NCBI GenBank assembly: GCA_045646385.1
Contig: JAZRKQ010000016.1
Span: 1-64,000, forward strand
DNA length: 64,000 nucleotides
Reading direction: 5' to 3'
From: SIG455 sp045646385
GTDB lineage: Bacteria > Bacillota > Clostridia > UMGS1810
The translations under genes were made by a program, and so were the position numbers. Of this stretch, positions 51,555-61,318 are shown piece by piece. The notes below the pieces were generated by a model. The model ran no database searches, was not told where the DNA came from, and was given only the letters and a program-made list of their open reading frames with translations. Every line of letters starts with the position of its first letter. The first letter of the stretch is position 1.

Positions 51555-54500
51555 ATGGCAAAAAGAAAAGACATTAAAAAAATTCTTATTATAGGCTCCG
51601 GACCTATTATTATTGGTCAGGCGGCAGAGTTTGACTATGCAGGCACACAGGCGTGTCTTGCACTTAAAGAAGAAGGGTACGAGGTAATTTTGGCTAACTC
51701 TAACCCTGCCACAATTATGACAGATACTTCTATTGCGGATAAAGTTTATATGGAACCTCTTACTTTAGAGTATGTTTCAAGAATAATCCGTACAGAGCGT
51801 CCTGATGCTATAGTGCCCGGTATAGGTGGACAAACTGGCCTTAATCTTGCTATGCAACTTGAGAAAAAAGGCGTTTTGAAAGAGTGTGAGGTAGAACTTT
51901 TAGGTACTAAGAGCGATAGTATCGAACGCGCTGAAGACCGTGAAATGTTCAAAGAACTCTGCTCTTCAATTGGTGAGCCTGTTATTCCGTCTGAGATAAC
52001 TTATTCTTTAGATGAGGCCAAAGAAGCGGCAAAAAGAATAGGCTATCCTGTTGTTTTGCGCCCTGCGTTTACTTTGGGCGGTACAGGCGGCGGCTTTGCA
52101 TATAATGAGGAAGAACTTATCGAAATCGGTATAAACGCATTTAAACTTTCTCCTGTGCATCAGGTGCTTATTGAAAAAAGTGTTAAAGGATATAAAGAAA
52201 TTGAATTTGAAGTTATGCGTGATGCTTCTGACCATGCCATCACTATATGTGGTATGGAAAATATAGACCCTGTAGGTGTTCATACGGGTGACTCTGTGGT
52301 TGTAGCACCGATTATGTCACTCAACGACCACGACCTTAAGATGCTCAACGATAGTGCTATTAAAATTATTCGTGAACTTAAAATTGAAGGCGGATGTAAT
52401 GTTCAGTTTGCATTGCATCCTACAACTTCTGAATATTACCTTATAGAGGTTAACCCAAGAGTTTCGCGTTCGTCAGCGTTAGCATCAAAAGCAAGCGGAT
52501 ATCCGATTGCCAGAGTAACTGCTAAAATTGCTGTTGGCATGACTTTGGAAGAAATCGCTATTGCAAATACAAATGCGGCATTTGAACCAAGACTCGACTA
52601 TGTAGTTGCAAAATTCCCAAGATTCCCGTTTGATAAATTTGCATCAGCCACAAATAAACTTGGTACACAGATGAAAGCGACCGGAGAGGTTATGGGCATT
52701 GGCTCAACTTTAGAAGAATGTCTGCTTAAATCTGCTCGTTCTTTGGAGATTGGTGTAGACCATCTTTATATGTCTAAATTTGATAAAATGAATGATGACG
52801 AAATCATCTCTTACCTTGCTGATTTTCGTGATGACAGTATATTTGCTGTTGCACAGTTGCTCAGAAATGGTGTAAGTATTGAAAAAGTACACGAAATCAC
52901 AAAGATTACTCCATATTTCTTGGAAGCGTTCAAGAGAATTACTGACTTTGAAACAGTTGTATCAAATAATGTAAATAATACAGACGTTTTAAAGCAGGCT
53001 AAAACAATGGGCTTTTCTGATACATTTATTGCAAAACTTTGGGGTGTATCTGAACTTGACGTGTTTAATTTAAGAAAAACAAACAGGATATTCCCTGTTT
53101 ATAAAATGGTTGATACCTGCCATACAAACGCTTATATTCCGTATTTCTACTCAACATATAATGGTGAAAATCAGTCAATTATATCTGATAAAAAGAAGAT
53201 TATTGTTTTGGGCGCAGGTCCTATAAGAATTGGTCAGGGTGTAGAGTTTGACTATTCTACAGTTCACGCAGTAACAACTATTAAAAACTCCGGTTACGAG
53301 GCTATTATTATAAATAATAACCCCGAAACCGTTTCTACCGACTATACAACTGCTGATAAACTTTATTTTGAACCTCTTACACCTGAAGATGTAATGAATA
53401 TTATTGAACTTGAAAATCCGGACGGTATTATAGCAACACTTGGCGGACAGACAGCAATCAACCTTGCAAATCCGCTTTATGAGCGTGGGGTTAAAATTAT
53501 CGGTACTGATTGCGATGCAATTGACCGTGCTGAAAACCGCGAAATGTTTGAAGAGATTCTTAATGACCTCAACATTCCACGCCCTGCAGGTAAAGCCGTT
53601 ACAAAGATAGAAGACGGTGTTGCGGCAGCCGCAGAGATCGGTTACCCTGTATTGGTTCGCCCCAGTTTCGTTCTTGGCGGCAGAGCAATGCAGATTGTTG
53701 CTAATGAAGAGCAACTTCGTCATTATCTTAAAACTGCAGTTGAAATTGACGAAGATAAGCCCGTACTTGTTGATAAATATATTATCGGTAAAGAGGTAGA
53801 AATTGACGCTATCTGCGACGGCAAGGACGTTTTTGTTCCCGGTATTATGGAACTTGTTGAAAGAACTGGTGTTCATAGTGGTGACTCTATAAGCGTTTAT
53901 CCTGCGTTCAGCATTTCTGACAAAGTTAAAGAAACTATAATTAATTATGCACAGAAACTTGGTCTTGGAATTGGTATTGTTGGTCTTTATAATATTCAGT
54001 TTATTGTAGATAAAAATGAAGATGTTTATATTATAGAGGTTAATCCAAGGTCTTCAAGAACTGTTCCTTTCCTTTCTAAATCTACCGGATATTCTCTTGC
54101 TGATATTGCAACTGAGGTTATTATGGGTAAGAGCCTTAAGGAACAGGGTATAACAGAAGTTTATCCCGAAGAGAAAAAACGCTGGTATGTAAAAGTGCCC
54201 GTATTCTCGTTCAATAAGATCAGAGGTCTTGATGCATACCTTTCACCCGAAATGAAGTCTACCGGTGAAGCCATTGGTTATGACGATAAACTCAATCGTG
54301 CATTGTATAAAGCACTTCAGGCATCAGGTATGAAGGTACTCAACTATGGAACTGTTTTTGCTACAATTGCTGATGAAGATAAGGCAGAAGCACTTCCGCT
54401 TATAAGAAGATTCTATAATCTCGGCTTTAATATTTGCGGAACAAAAGGCACCGCCGAGTATTTAATTAAAAATGGCATCCGCACACACGTCATGAAAAAA

Positions 54501-54731
54501 CTCAGCGACGGCAGTGAAGAAATTCCTGATGCAATCCGTAGCGGTATGCTTGCTTATATCATCAATACAAGTGATATAAATGCGTCAGGAAACAACACAC
54601 GTGACGGTCACGAGATAAGAAAACTCGCAACAGAAAATAACGTGAATGTGTTTACTGCTCTTGATACAGTTTCTGTATTGCTTGATGTTTTAGAAGAAAT
54701 TACAATCTGCATATCAACTATTGATGCATAA
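51555..54731 (+). CDS. carB: Carbamoyl-phosphate synthase large subunit
   Basis: 1058 residues, the standard size. Two homologous ATP-grasp halves are seen: IGSGPIIIGQAAEFDYAG near residue 13 and LGAGPIRIGQGVEFDYST near residue 555, each followed by IEVNPR(V/S)SR. A C-terminal MGS-like allosteric domain (FNICGTKGTAEYL) follows. It makes carbamoyl phosphate for pyrimidines and arginine. CAGGAGGC precedes the ATG. The small subunit carA is not beside it, which is unusual. Confidence 0.98.
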   Translation: MAKRKDIKKILIIGSGPIIIGQAAEFDYAGTQACLALKEEGYEVILANSNPATIMTDTSIADKVYMEPLTLEYVSRIIRTERPDAIVPGIGGQTGLNLAMQLEKKGVLKECEVELLGTKSDSIERAEDREMFKELCSSIGEPVIPSEITYSLDEAKEAAKRIGYPVVLRPAFTLGGTGGGFAYNEEELIEIGINAFKLSPVHQVLIEKSVKGYKEIEFEVMRDASDHAITICGMENIDPVGVHTGDSVVVAPIMSLNDHDLKMLNDSAIKIIRELKIEGGCNVQFALHPTTSEYYLIEVNPRVSRSSALASKASGYPIARVTAKIAVGMTLEEIAIANTNAAFEPRLDYVVAKFPRFPFDKFASATNKLGTQMKATGEVMGIGSTLEECLLKSARSLEIGVDHLYMSKFDKMNDDEIISYLADFRDDSIFAVAQLLRNGVSIEKVHEITKITPYFLEAFKRITDFETVVSNNVNNTDVLKQAKTMGFSDTFIAKLWGVSELDVFNLRKTNRIFPVYKMVDTCHTNAYIPYFYSTYNGENQSIISDKKKIIVLGAGPIRIGQGVEFDYSTVHAVTTIKNSGYEAIIINNNPETVSTDYTTADKLYFEPLTPEDVMNIIELENPDGIIATLGGQTAINLANPLYERGVKIIGTDCDAIDRAENREMFEEILNDLNIPRPAGKAVTKIEDGVAAAAEIGYPVLVRPSFVLGGRAMQIVANEEQLRHYLKTAVEIDEDKPVLVDKYIIGKEVEIDAICDGKDVFVPGIMELVERTGVHSGDSISVYPAFSISDKVKETIINYAQKLGLGIGIVGLYNIQFIVDKNEDVYIIEVNPRSSRTVPFLSKSTGYSLADIATEVIMGKSLKEQGITEVYPEEKKRWYVKVPVFSFNKIRGLDAYLSPEMKSTGEAIGYDDKLNRALYKALQASGMKVLNYGTVFATIADEDKAEALPLIRRFYNLGFNICGTKGTAEYLIKNGIRTHVMKKLSDGSEEIPDAIRSGMLAYIINTSDINASGNNTRDGHEIRKLATENNVNVFTALDTVSVLLDVLEEITICISTIDA

Positions 54732-54741
54732 GGAGTTTAAA

Positions 54742-55491
54742 ATGTCGATTGAAAAAAATTATATACAGGAATTTTTTACTGTAGATAAAAATGAAAATAT
54801 TGCCGATGATGTTTATGAAATGCGCCTTTTGGGTAATACATCCGCTATTACTAAGCCAGGGCAGTTTGTAAACATTAAGGTGGACGGATTTTATCTTCGC
54901 AGACCGATTTCTGTTTGCGATTATGATGAAAATGGAATAACACTTATTTACAAAGTTGTCGGTGGCGGAACTGAAGTAATGAGTAAAATTGAAAAAGGCA
55001 CTGTCCTTGATTTGCTCGTTGGATTGGGTAATGGTTTTGACACTTCCAAAAGTGGTGACATACCGCTTCTTATAGGCGGCGGTATGGGCGTAGCACCCAT
55101 GTATAACCTTTGTAAAAAACTTGTTGCAGAAGGTAAAAAACCGATTGTGGTAAATGGTTTTAACAGCGATAAAGATGTTTACTATGAAAATGAATTTAAG
55201 TCATTAGGTGCAGATGTTTACATCACCACTGTTGATGGAACCAACGGAACAAAAGGATTTGTAACTGATGTTACAAAAAACCTTGATTATACTTATTTTT
55301 ACACATGCGGACCTATGCCCATGTTTAAATCAGTAGAAGCAACTGCCAAAACATCAGGTCAGTTTAGTTTTGAAGAACGTATGGGTTGCGGCTTTGGTGC
55401 GTGCATGGGTTGTTCTTGTGAAACTAAGTACGGTAATAAACGCATTTGTAAAGATGGTCCTGTGCTTGAAAGGGAGGAGATAGTATGGTAG
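54742..55491 (+). CDS. pyrK: Dihydroorotate dehydrogenase electron-transfer subunit
   Basis: 249 residues: an FAD-binding ferredoxin-reductase domain (KPGQFVNIKVDGFYLRRPIS), an NAD-binding segment (LLIGGGMGVAPMYNL) and a C-terminal [2Fe-2S] cysteine set in CGFGACMGCSC plus a later CKDG. It couples orotate formation to NAD+. The ATG at 54742 follows AAGGAG, 10 bases after carB. It overlaps pyrD by 7 bases. Confidence 0.96.
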   Translation: MSIEKNYIQEFFTVDKNENIADDVYEMRLLGNTSAITKPGQFVNIKVDGFYLRRPISVCDYDENGITLIYKVVGGGTEVMSKIEKGTVLDLLVGLGNGFDTSKSGDIPLLIGGGMGVAPMYNLCKKLVAEGKKPIVVNGFNSDKDVYYENEFKSLGADVYITTVDGTNGTKGFVTDVTKNLDYTYFYTCGPMPMFKSVEATAKTSGQFSFEERMGCGFGACMGCSCETKYGNKRICKDGPVLEREEIVW

Positions 55492-56396
55492 ATACAAGAG
55501 TAGTTTTAAGCGGAATAACTCTTGATAATCCTGTTATTCCTGCCAGTGGTACATTCGGTTTTGGCAGGGAATTTGCTGAACTTTATGATATTAACTGCCT
55601 CGGCACATTCTCTTTTAAAGGTACTACAAAAGATGCACGCTTCGGAAACCCTACACCAAGAATTGCTGAGTGCTCAATGGGTATGATAAACTCAGTCGGT
55701 TTGCAGAATCCGGGTGTAGAGCACGTTTTAAATTATGAACTCAAAGAACTTAAAGAATATTTTTCAAAGCCTGTTATGGCGAATGTTTCTGGATTTTCAA
55801 TTGATGAGTACGTATATACTTGTCAGAAAATAAACGATGCGGAGCAGGTGGGTTGGATAGAGGTAAATATTTCCTGCCCTAATGTCCATGGTGGCGGAAT
55901 GAGTTTTGGTACAACCCCTGAAGCGGCTGCCGAGGTTACAAAAGCAGTTAAGGCGGTTACCACCAAGCCTGTTTATATAAAACTTTCGCCAAATGTTGCA
56001 GATATTGCATCTGTTGCAAAAGCGTGTGAAGAAGCAGGTGCAGATGGTATAAGCCTTATAAACACTTTGCTTGGAATGAGAATTGATTTGAAAACAAAAA
56101 AATGTGTTGTAGCAAATAAGATGGGCGGTTTTTCCGGTCCTGCTATTTTCCCTGTTGCTGTAAGAATGGTATATCAGGTGTATGAGGCTGTTAAAATCCC
56201 TGTTATCGGTATGGGCGGCGTGTCAAGCGCAGAAGATGTTATTGAAATGATGCTTGCCGGTGCTACTGCTGTTCAGGTGGGTGCGGCAAACCTTGTTAAT
56301 CCGTTTGCTTGCAAAGAAATTATAGAAGCATTGCCTGCTACTATGAAAAAATACGGAATTGAAAAATTGACTGATATAATAGGAGGTGCTCATTAA
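55485..56396 (+). CDS. pyrD: Dihydroorotate dehydrogenase, class 1B catalytic subunit
   Basis: 303 residues, an FMN TIM barrel: NPVIPASGTFGFG, NSVGLQNPG, NVSGFSIDEY, the active-site Cys in EVNISCPNVHGGG, and GMGGVSSAEDVIEMML. It works as a heterotetramer with PyrK. GGGAGGAG precedes the ATG inside the end of pyrK. Its stop overlaps the pyrF ATG (TAATG). Confidence 0.97.
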   Translation: MVDTRVVLSGITLDNPVIPASGTFGFGREFAELYDINCLGTFSFKGTTKDARFGNPTPRIAECSMGMINSVGLQNPGVEHVLNYELKELKEYFSKPVMANVSGFSIDEYVYTCQKINDAEQVGWIEVNISCPNVHGGGMSFGTTPEAAAEVTKAVKAVTTKPVYIKLSPNVADIASVAKACEEAGADGISLINTLLGMRIDLKTKKCVVANKMGGFSGPAIFPVAVRMVYQVYEAVKIPVIGMGGVSSAEDVIEMMLAGATAVQVGAANLVNPFACKEIIEALPATMKKYGIEKLTDIIGGAH

Positions 56397-57094
56397 TGGG
56401 CAGAGATGTAATTGTTGCTTGTGATTTTGCAAGTAAGGAAGATGTTTTTAAATTTCTGGATTTGTTTACTGACGAAAAACCGTTTGTAAAAATCGGTATG
56501 GAACTTTTCTATGCTGCGGGTCCAGAAATTGTAAAGGAGATTAAAAAAAGAGGTCATAAAATCTTTTTAGATCTTAAACTCCACGATATTCCGAATACTG
56601 TTAAAAAATCAATGGCAGTTTTATCAAAACTTGATGTTGATATGACTAATCTTCACGCATCAGGAACTATTGATATGATGAAAGCGGCTTTAGAAGGTCT
56701 TACACGCCCTGATGGCAGCAGACCTATACTTATAGCCGTTACACAACTTACTTCCACAAGCGAAGAAAGAATGAAGAACGACCTTTTAATCGATGCTCCT
56801 ATTGATGAGGTTGTTATGCACTATGCTAAAAATGCTTCGGTTGCAGGTCTTGATGGTGTTGTGTGCTCTCCATTAGAGGCAGAAAAGGTGCATAAAACCT
56901 GTGGTGATAATTTTATTACAGTAACTCCCGGAGTACGTTTTGCTGATGGTGATATTGGCGATCAGGTGCGTGTTATGACTCCTGAGCAGGCAAAGAAAAT
57001 TGGCTCAGACTATATAGTTGTCGGCAGACCTATTACTGCTGCTGATGACCCTGTTGCTGCATATAAAAGATGCGTTGCAGAATTTGTTGGTTGA
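56396..57094 (+). CDS. pyrF: Orotidine 5'-phosphate decarboxylase
   Basis: 232 residues with the catalytic LDLKLHDIPNTVKK (the D-K-x-x-D array) and late TPGVRFADGD and YIVVGRPITAADDP phosphate-binding segments. It makes UMP. Translation is coupled to pyrD through an overlapping start. Confidence 0.97.
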   Translation: MGRDVIVACDFASKEDVFKFLDLFTDEKPFVKIGMELFYAAGPEIVKEIKKRGHKIFLDLKLHDIPNTVKKSMAVLSKLDVDMTNLHASGTIDMMKAALEGLTRPDGSRPILIAVTQLTSTSEERMKNDLLIDAPIDEVVMHYAKNASVAGLDGVVCSPLEAEKVHKTCGDNFITVTPGVRFADGDIGDQVRVMTPEQAKKIGSDYIVVGRPITAADDPVAAYKRCVAEFVG

Positions 57095-57115
57095 TTTTAA
57101 GGAGGATATATTAAT

Positions 57116-57754
57116 ATGAAAAAGATAATTGCAAAAGATTTGCTTAAAATTAAAGCAGTGTTTTTCAGACCCGAAGAACCATTTACATGGGCAAGCGGAA
57201 TTAAAAGTCCTGTTTATTGCGATAACCGCCTGACATTAAGCGATATTGAAGTTCGCAGTGATGTTGAAAATGGATTGGCTCAGATTATAAAAGAAAATTA
57301 TCCCGATGCAGAGGTACTTATGGGAACATCAACTGCAGGTATTGCACACGCAGCAATAACTGCACATATACTTGGTCTTCCTATGGGATATGTACGCAGC
57401 GGTGCAAAAGACCACGGCAGAAAAAATCAAATAGAGGGTAAACTTATTCCCGGTCAGAAAGTTGTTGTTATAGAGGACCTTATTTCAACCGGTGGCAGTG
57501 TTATAGAGGTTGTAGAAATTCTGCGTGAAGCAGGTGCAGAAGTTTTAGGTATTGCTTCTATCTTTACTTATGGTATGCAGAAAGGTCTTGACAGACTTGC
57601 TGCCGCTAATGTTAAAAATATCAGTTTAACAGAATTTGATGTTATTGCCGAAGCCGCTGCTGAGGAAGGTTATATCCGTCAGGAAGATATTGCACGTTTG
57701 ATAGCGTTTAGAAATAATCCGTCTGACGAAAGTTGGATTGAGGTGTCAAAATGA
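57116..57754 (+). CDS. pyrE: Orotate phosphoribosyltransferase
   Basis: 212 residues with the PRPP-binding loop VVVIEDLISTGGSVIEVVE and an upstream flexible loop KDHGRKNQIEG. It joins orotate and PRPP to OMP. AAGGAGGA precedes the ATG, and it overlaps pyrB by 4 bases (ATGA). Confidence 0.97.
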   Translation: MKKIIAKDLLKIKAVFFRPEEPFTWASGIKSPVYCDNRLTLSDIEVRSDVENGLAQIIKENYPDAEVLMGTSTAGIAHAAITAHILGLPMGYVRSGAKDHGRKNQIEGKLIPGQKVVVIEDLISTGGSVIEVVEILREAGAEVLGIASIFTYGMQKGLDRLAAANVKNISLTEFDVIAEAAAEEGYIRQEDIARLIAFRNNPSDESWIEVSK

Positions 57755-58662
57755 GAAGCGTAATCGATATTAAAGATTTATCAAAAGAGGAAATCAGCGA
57801 ACTTGTGTCAGTTTCCGAAGATATAATATCAAATCCTCAAAAATACGCTCATAAATGTGAAGGAAAGAAACTGGCAACGCTTTTTTTTGAACCGTCTACA
57901 CGAACAAGACTCAGTTTTGAAGCGGCTATGTATGAACTCGGCGGAAATGTACTGTCGATGTCGGATTCTGCGTCAAGTTCTGCCTCAAAAGGCGAAAGCG
58001 TAGCAGATACGGCTAAGATAATATCGTGCTATGCAGATATTATAGCCATGCGCCATCCGAAAGAAGGCGCACCGATGGTTGCCTCTATGAATAGCACTAT
58101 CCCTGTTATAAATGCAGGCGACGGAGGTCATAGTCATCCCACGCAGACACTTACAGACCTTTTGACAATTCATCGTGAAAAAGGCAAATTTGAAAATCTT
58201 ACGGTTGGTCTATGTGGTGACCTTAAATTTGGCAGGACGGTTCATTCGCTTATTTCTGCATTAACTCGTTATGAGGGAATTAAGTTTGTCCTTATTTCTC
58301 CCGAAGAACTCAAAGTTCCGAGTTATGTTAAAAATACCATTAAAGAAAATGGATTAGAATATGAGCAGACAACCGATTTAATGAGTGTATTACCAAAACT
58401 TGATATTTTGTATATGACTCGAGTGCAGAGGGAGCGTTTCTTTAATGAGGAGGATTATCTTCGCCTTAAAGACAGTTATGTTTTAACTCCCGAAAAACTG
58501 GAATGTGCTAAAAAGGATTTATCTATTATGCACCCGTTGCCGAGAGTTAACGAAATAAGCGTTGCAGTAGATGATGACCCGCGTGCATGCTATTTCAGAC
58601 AGGCGCTTAATGGGAAATATATCAGAATGGCATTAATTTTAAAACTGCTGGAGGTGGAGTAA
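57751..58662 (+). CDS. pyrB: Aspartate carbamoyltransferase catalytic subunit
   Basis: 303 residues with the carbamoyl-phosphate loop FFEPSTRTRLSFEAAM, the SSSASKGES loop supplying the neighbouring active site, a GDGGHSHPTQTL segment and HPLPRVNEI. It makes carbamoyl aspartate, the committed step. It lies between pyrE and the regulatory subunit gene pyrI. Confidence 0.98.
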   Translation: MRSVIDIKDLSKEEISELVSVSEDIISNPQKYAHKCEGKKLATLFFEPSTRTRLSFEAAMYELGGNVLSMSDSASSSASKGESVADTAKIISCYADIIAMRHPKEGAPMVASMNSTIPVINAGDGGHSHPTQTLTDLLTIHREKGKFENLTVGLCGDLKFGRTVHSLISALTRYEGIKFVLISPEELKVPSYVKNTIKENGLEYEQTTDLMSVLPKLDILYMTRVQRERFFNEEDYLRLKDSYVLTPEKLECAKKDLSIMHPLPRVNEISVAVDDDPRACYFRQALNGKYIRMALILKLLEVE

Positions 58663-59079
58663 GTGAATATAGATTCTATTAAAAACGGAATTGTTATTGA
58701 CCACATTGAAGCAGGAAAAGGTATGGAGATTTATAATTTGTTAAAACTCGATACCTTAGGGTGTTCTGTAGCAATTATCAAGAATGCTTCCAGCAATAAA
58801 ATGGGGAAGAAAGATATTATAAAAATAGATGCTAAAATTGACCTTGATATGGATATACTTGGATTTGTTTCTCCAAGTGCAACCGTTGATATTATCCGTG
58901 ACGGCGTTTTGGTAGAGAAAAAGAAGATGACTTTGCCCGAAAAACTTGTAAATGTTATCTACTGTAAAAATCCACGTTGCATAAGTTCTACCGAGCAGGA
59001 ACTTCCGCACATATTCAACCTTACAAATAAGGAAGAACGTGAATACAGATGTATTTACTGTGAAACTAAAGGTAAATAA
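58663..59079 (+). CDS. pyrI: Aspartate carbamoyltransferase regulatory subunit
   Basis: 138 residues: an N-terminal nucleotide-binding domain (IDHIEAGKGMEIYNLL) and a C-terminal zinc domain with four cysteines (CKNPRC and CIYC). It confers CTP/ATP control on PyrB. Translation starts at a GTG directly after the pyrB stop, with GGAGGTGG in front. It is the last gene of the pyrimidine operon; no clear hairpin terminator follows. Confidence 0.95.
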   Translation: MNIDSIKNGIVIDHIEAGKGMEIYNLLKLDTLGCSVAIIKNASSNKMGKKDIIKIDAKIDLDMDILGFVSPSATVDIIRDGVLVEKKKMTLPEKLVNVIYCKNPRCISSTEQELPHIFNLTNKEEREYRCIYCETKGK

Positions 59080-59176
59080 TATAATTCACATATTATTCAC
59101 AAATTCTATGGTTATTCTTAATTTTTGCGTAGTATAATTCAATCAACTAAAAGACAAATACTGGAAGGGGATTGAT

Positions 59177-59854
59177 ATGGGAACGCACGAACCATATGCA
59201 AAAGAACTTAATAATTTGCTTGACGAAATGCAGATTGAAGCATTGCGTGAACAATATACTAAAGTTAAAGAACTTATGACATATTATCATTGTGCAATGC
59301 TTGAAATGGAAACAAAACTAAATGTTTTAAATGAGCAGTTTGCTTTGCAAAATGAAAGAAATCCCATAGATAGCATAAAATCAAGACTTAAATCAATGTC
59401 AAGCATTCAGGATAAACTTCGCCGCCAGGGACATAGTATGAATATCGATAATATCGAAGAATTTTTAAGCGATGTTGCAGGTATACGTGTTATATGTTCC
59501 TTTATAGACGATATTTATATGCTTGCAGATTGTTTGCGTGAACAGGATGATATAGAAATTCTGGCATGTAAAGATTACATAAAAAATCCTAAGCCGAATG
59601 GCTATCGGAGTTTGCACCTTATTGTACAGATACCGATTTTTCTACAGAACGAAAAACGGCTTATGCGTGTAGAGGTTCAATTAAGAACCATTGCAATGGA
59701 ATTTTGGGCTAACTTAGAGCACAAACTCAGGTATAAAAAAAGCCTTGGCGAAAAAACAGAACTTGAAATAGAGCAGGGGCTTAAAGAATGTGCTGACATC
59801 AGCGCAGAATTAGATGCAAAAATGTATGAGATACGAAATAAAATATCTAATTAG
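59177..59854 (+). CDS. Small alarmone synthetase (RelQ/YjbM-type (p)ppGpp synthetase)
   Basis: 225 residues, the synthetase domain alone: SDVAGIRVICSFIDDIY, KDYIKNPKPNGYRSLHLIVQ and RVEVQLRTIAMEFWANLEHKL carry the RelA/SpoT catalytic residues, with flanking helices and no HD hydrolase or ACT/TGS domains. It makes (p)ppGpp from GTP/GDP and ATP. A TATAAT at 59133-59138 with a poor -35 lies upstream. The ATP synthase operon begins 37 bases downstream. Confidence 0.92.
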   Translation: MGTHEPYAKELNNLLDEMQIEALREQYTKVKELMTYYHCAMLEMETKLNVLNEQFALQNERNPIDSIKSRLKSMSSIQDKLRRQGHSMNIDNIEEFLSDVAGIRVICSFIDDIYMLADCLREQDDIEILACKDYIKNPKPNGYRSLHLIVQIPIFLQNEKRLMRVEVQLRTIAMEFWANLEHKLRYKKSLGEKTELEIEQGLKECADISAELDAKMYEIRNKISN

Positions 59855-59891
59855 TAACATAATATCATTAAAAGATTTTTAAGAGGTTTTT

Positions 59892-60293
59892 ATGAAGAAA
59901 AGCATTTTGCAGGTTTTTGTAGGCTCAATTATATTAGGCATCATAATGGATATTGTGTTTTTCATAATAGGCAGATTTGATTTATCTGTTGTATGGGGCA
60001 CATTATTGGGCATTGCCTGTGCGTGCCTTAATTTCATTTTTTTAGCTGTAACGGTTTCAAAGGCATTGGGTAAAGGCAAAACAGCAGGCGGATACATGGG
60101 GATAAGTTATCTTCTGCGTTTGGCTTTTATTGGAGCAATAGTTGTGTTTGCAATCAAATCACCATATATAAATTATGTTGCTGTTGTAATTCCTCTACTG
60201 TACCCAAGAGTAATAATTACTTTTATACAGGGAATAATAAAATGGAATAAAAAATCTGATGAAAAGGCGGGTGATAGCGTTGGAGGGGCCTAA
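59892..60293 (+). CDS. atpI: ATP synthase subunit I (AtpI-like)
   Basis: 133 residues with four hydrophobic segments, small size and position directly before atpB. AtpI-type proteins assist c-ring assembly or Mg2+ supply and are poorly conserved, so the call rests largely on position and topology. AGAGG precedes the ATG. Its end overlaps the predicted atpB start. Confidence 0.8.
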   Translation: MKKSILQVFVGSIILGIIMDIVFFIIGRFDLSVVWGTLLGIACACLNFIFLAVTVSKALGKGKTAGGYMGISYLLRLAFIGAIVVFAIKSPYINYVAVVIPLLYPRVIITFIQGIIKWNKKSDEKAGDSVGGA

Positions 60294-61005
60294 GATATTG
60301 TTTACAATACCGTATCTTAATATCAGAGTTACAGAAACTGTGGTAGATACGTGGCTTGTAATGGCTGTTATCACAATTTTATGCATATGGCTAACTCGCG
60401 GATTAGAAATTGTTCCAAAAACAAAACGTCAATTGGCTGCAGAAAAATTAGTGTCTTTGGTTAATAATATGGTATTAAGTACTATGGGACACAGGTATCT
60501 TTCTTTTGCACCATACATTGCAGCGCTTTTTGCCACTTCAATGATAGGAAGTCTTTCAAGTCTTATCGGACTTCGTCCCCTTACGGCGGATTTCAGCACC
60601 ACTTTGGCTTGGGCTTTGCTGGCGTTTATAATGATACAGGGTAATAACATACGCTTAAACGGAGTCGGAGGTTGGCTTAAAGGCTTTTTAGATCCTGTAC
60701 CGTTTATGTTACCATTAAATATCGTTTCAGAAATAGCAAACCCTATTTCAATGTCGTTCCGTCATTTTGGAAATATTGCTGCAGGTATGGTTATCACATC
60801 GCTTTTATATTCCGCTTTGGCTGCATTGAGCAATTTTGTACTTGGATGGATACCGAGTGACTTTGTGGCGGGAATACCAATATTCCAATTGGGATTACCT
60901 GCAATATTATCAATATATTTTGACGTGTTTACAAGTTTTCTTCAGGCGTATATCATATGTATGCTTACAATGGTATATGTATCCGGAGTTGACTCAAGAG
61001 AGTAA
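60280..61005 (+). CDS. atpB: F0F1 ATP synthase subunit a
   Basis: 241 residues, six hydrophobic segments, with the essential stator Arg in helix 5 expected near SMSFRHFGNIAAGMV, which is present. Together with the c ring it forms the ion channel. The start is uncertain: TTG 60280 (after GGCGGGTG) gives MEGPKILFTIP, like family N-termini. ATG 60259 and TTG 60298 (behind GGAGG) are alternatives. Confidence 0.93.
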   Translation: MEGPKILFTIPYLNIRVTETVVDTWLVMAVITILCIWLTRGLEIVPKTKRQLAAEKLVSLVNNMVLSTMGHRYLSFAPYIAALFATSMIGSLSSLIGLRPLTADFSTTLAWALLAFIMIQGNNIRLNGVGGWLKGFLDPVPFMLPLNIVSEIANPISMSFRHFGNIAAGMVITSLLYSALAALSNFVLGWIPSDFVAGIPIFQLGLPAILSIYFDVFTSFLQAYIICMLTMVYVSGVDSRE

Positions 61006-61039
61006 TAAAAAAATTTTTATATAAACGGAGGTATTTATT

Positions 61040-61297
61040 ATGTTGGAAAGAGCAATAGTTTTAGCAGCATCTGCTGTGGGTGCAGGTTTGGCTATGATAG
61101 CAGGTATCGGTCCTGGTATTGGTCAGGGATATGCGGCAGGTAAAGCGGCAGAGGCAGTAGGACGTCAGCCCGAAGCAAAAGGTGATATTACTTCAACTAT
61201 GCTTTTTGGTTGCGCAGTTGCTGAATCTACCGGTATATATGGTCTGGTAGTGGCGCTGATTTTACTTTTTGCTAACCCTCTTATTAACTTACTGTAA
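61040..61297 (+). CDS. atpE: F0F1 ATP synthase subunit c (Na+-type signature)
   Basis: 85 residues, a two-helix hairpin with loop GRQPEAKGD. The ion site shows Q29 (GIGQGYA) and E62-S63-T64 with Y67 (AVAESTGIY), the full set that binds Na+ in the c ring of Ilyobacter tartaricus (Q32, E65, S66, T67, Y70), offset by three. A Na+-coupled synthase is therefore predicted. CGGAGG precedes the ATG. Confidence 0.96.
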   Translation: MLERAIVLAASAVGAGLAMIAGIGPGIGQGYAAGKAAEAVGRQPEAKGDITSTMLFGCAVAESTGIYGLVVALILLFANPLINLL

Positions 61298-61318
61298 TAA
61301 AAATCAGGAGGCTTAAAA

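Noticed and set aside
53175..53876. 233-codon open frame on the minus strand inside carB
   Set aside because: It is antisense to a strongly conserved gene, Asn/Cys/Phe-rich in composition, and has no ribosome binding site or family resemblance.
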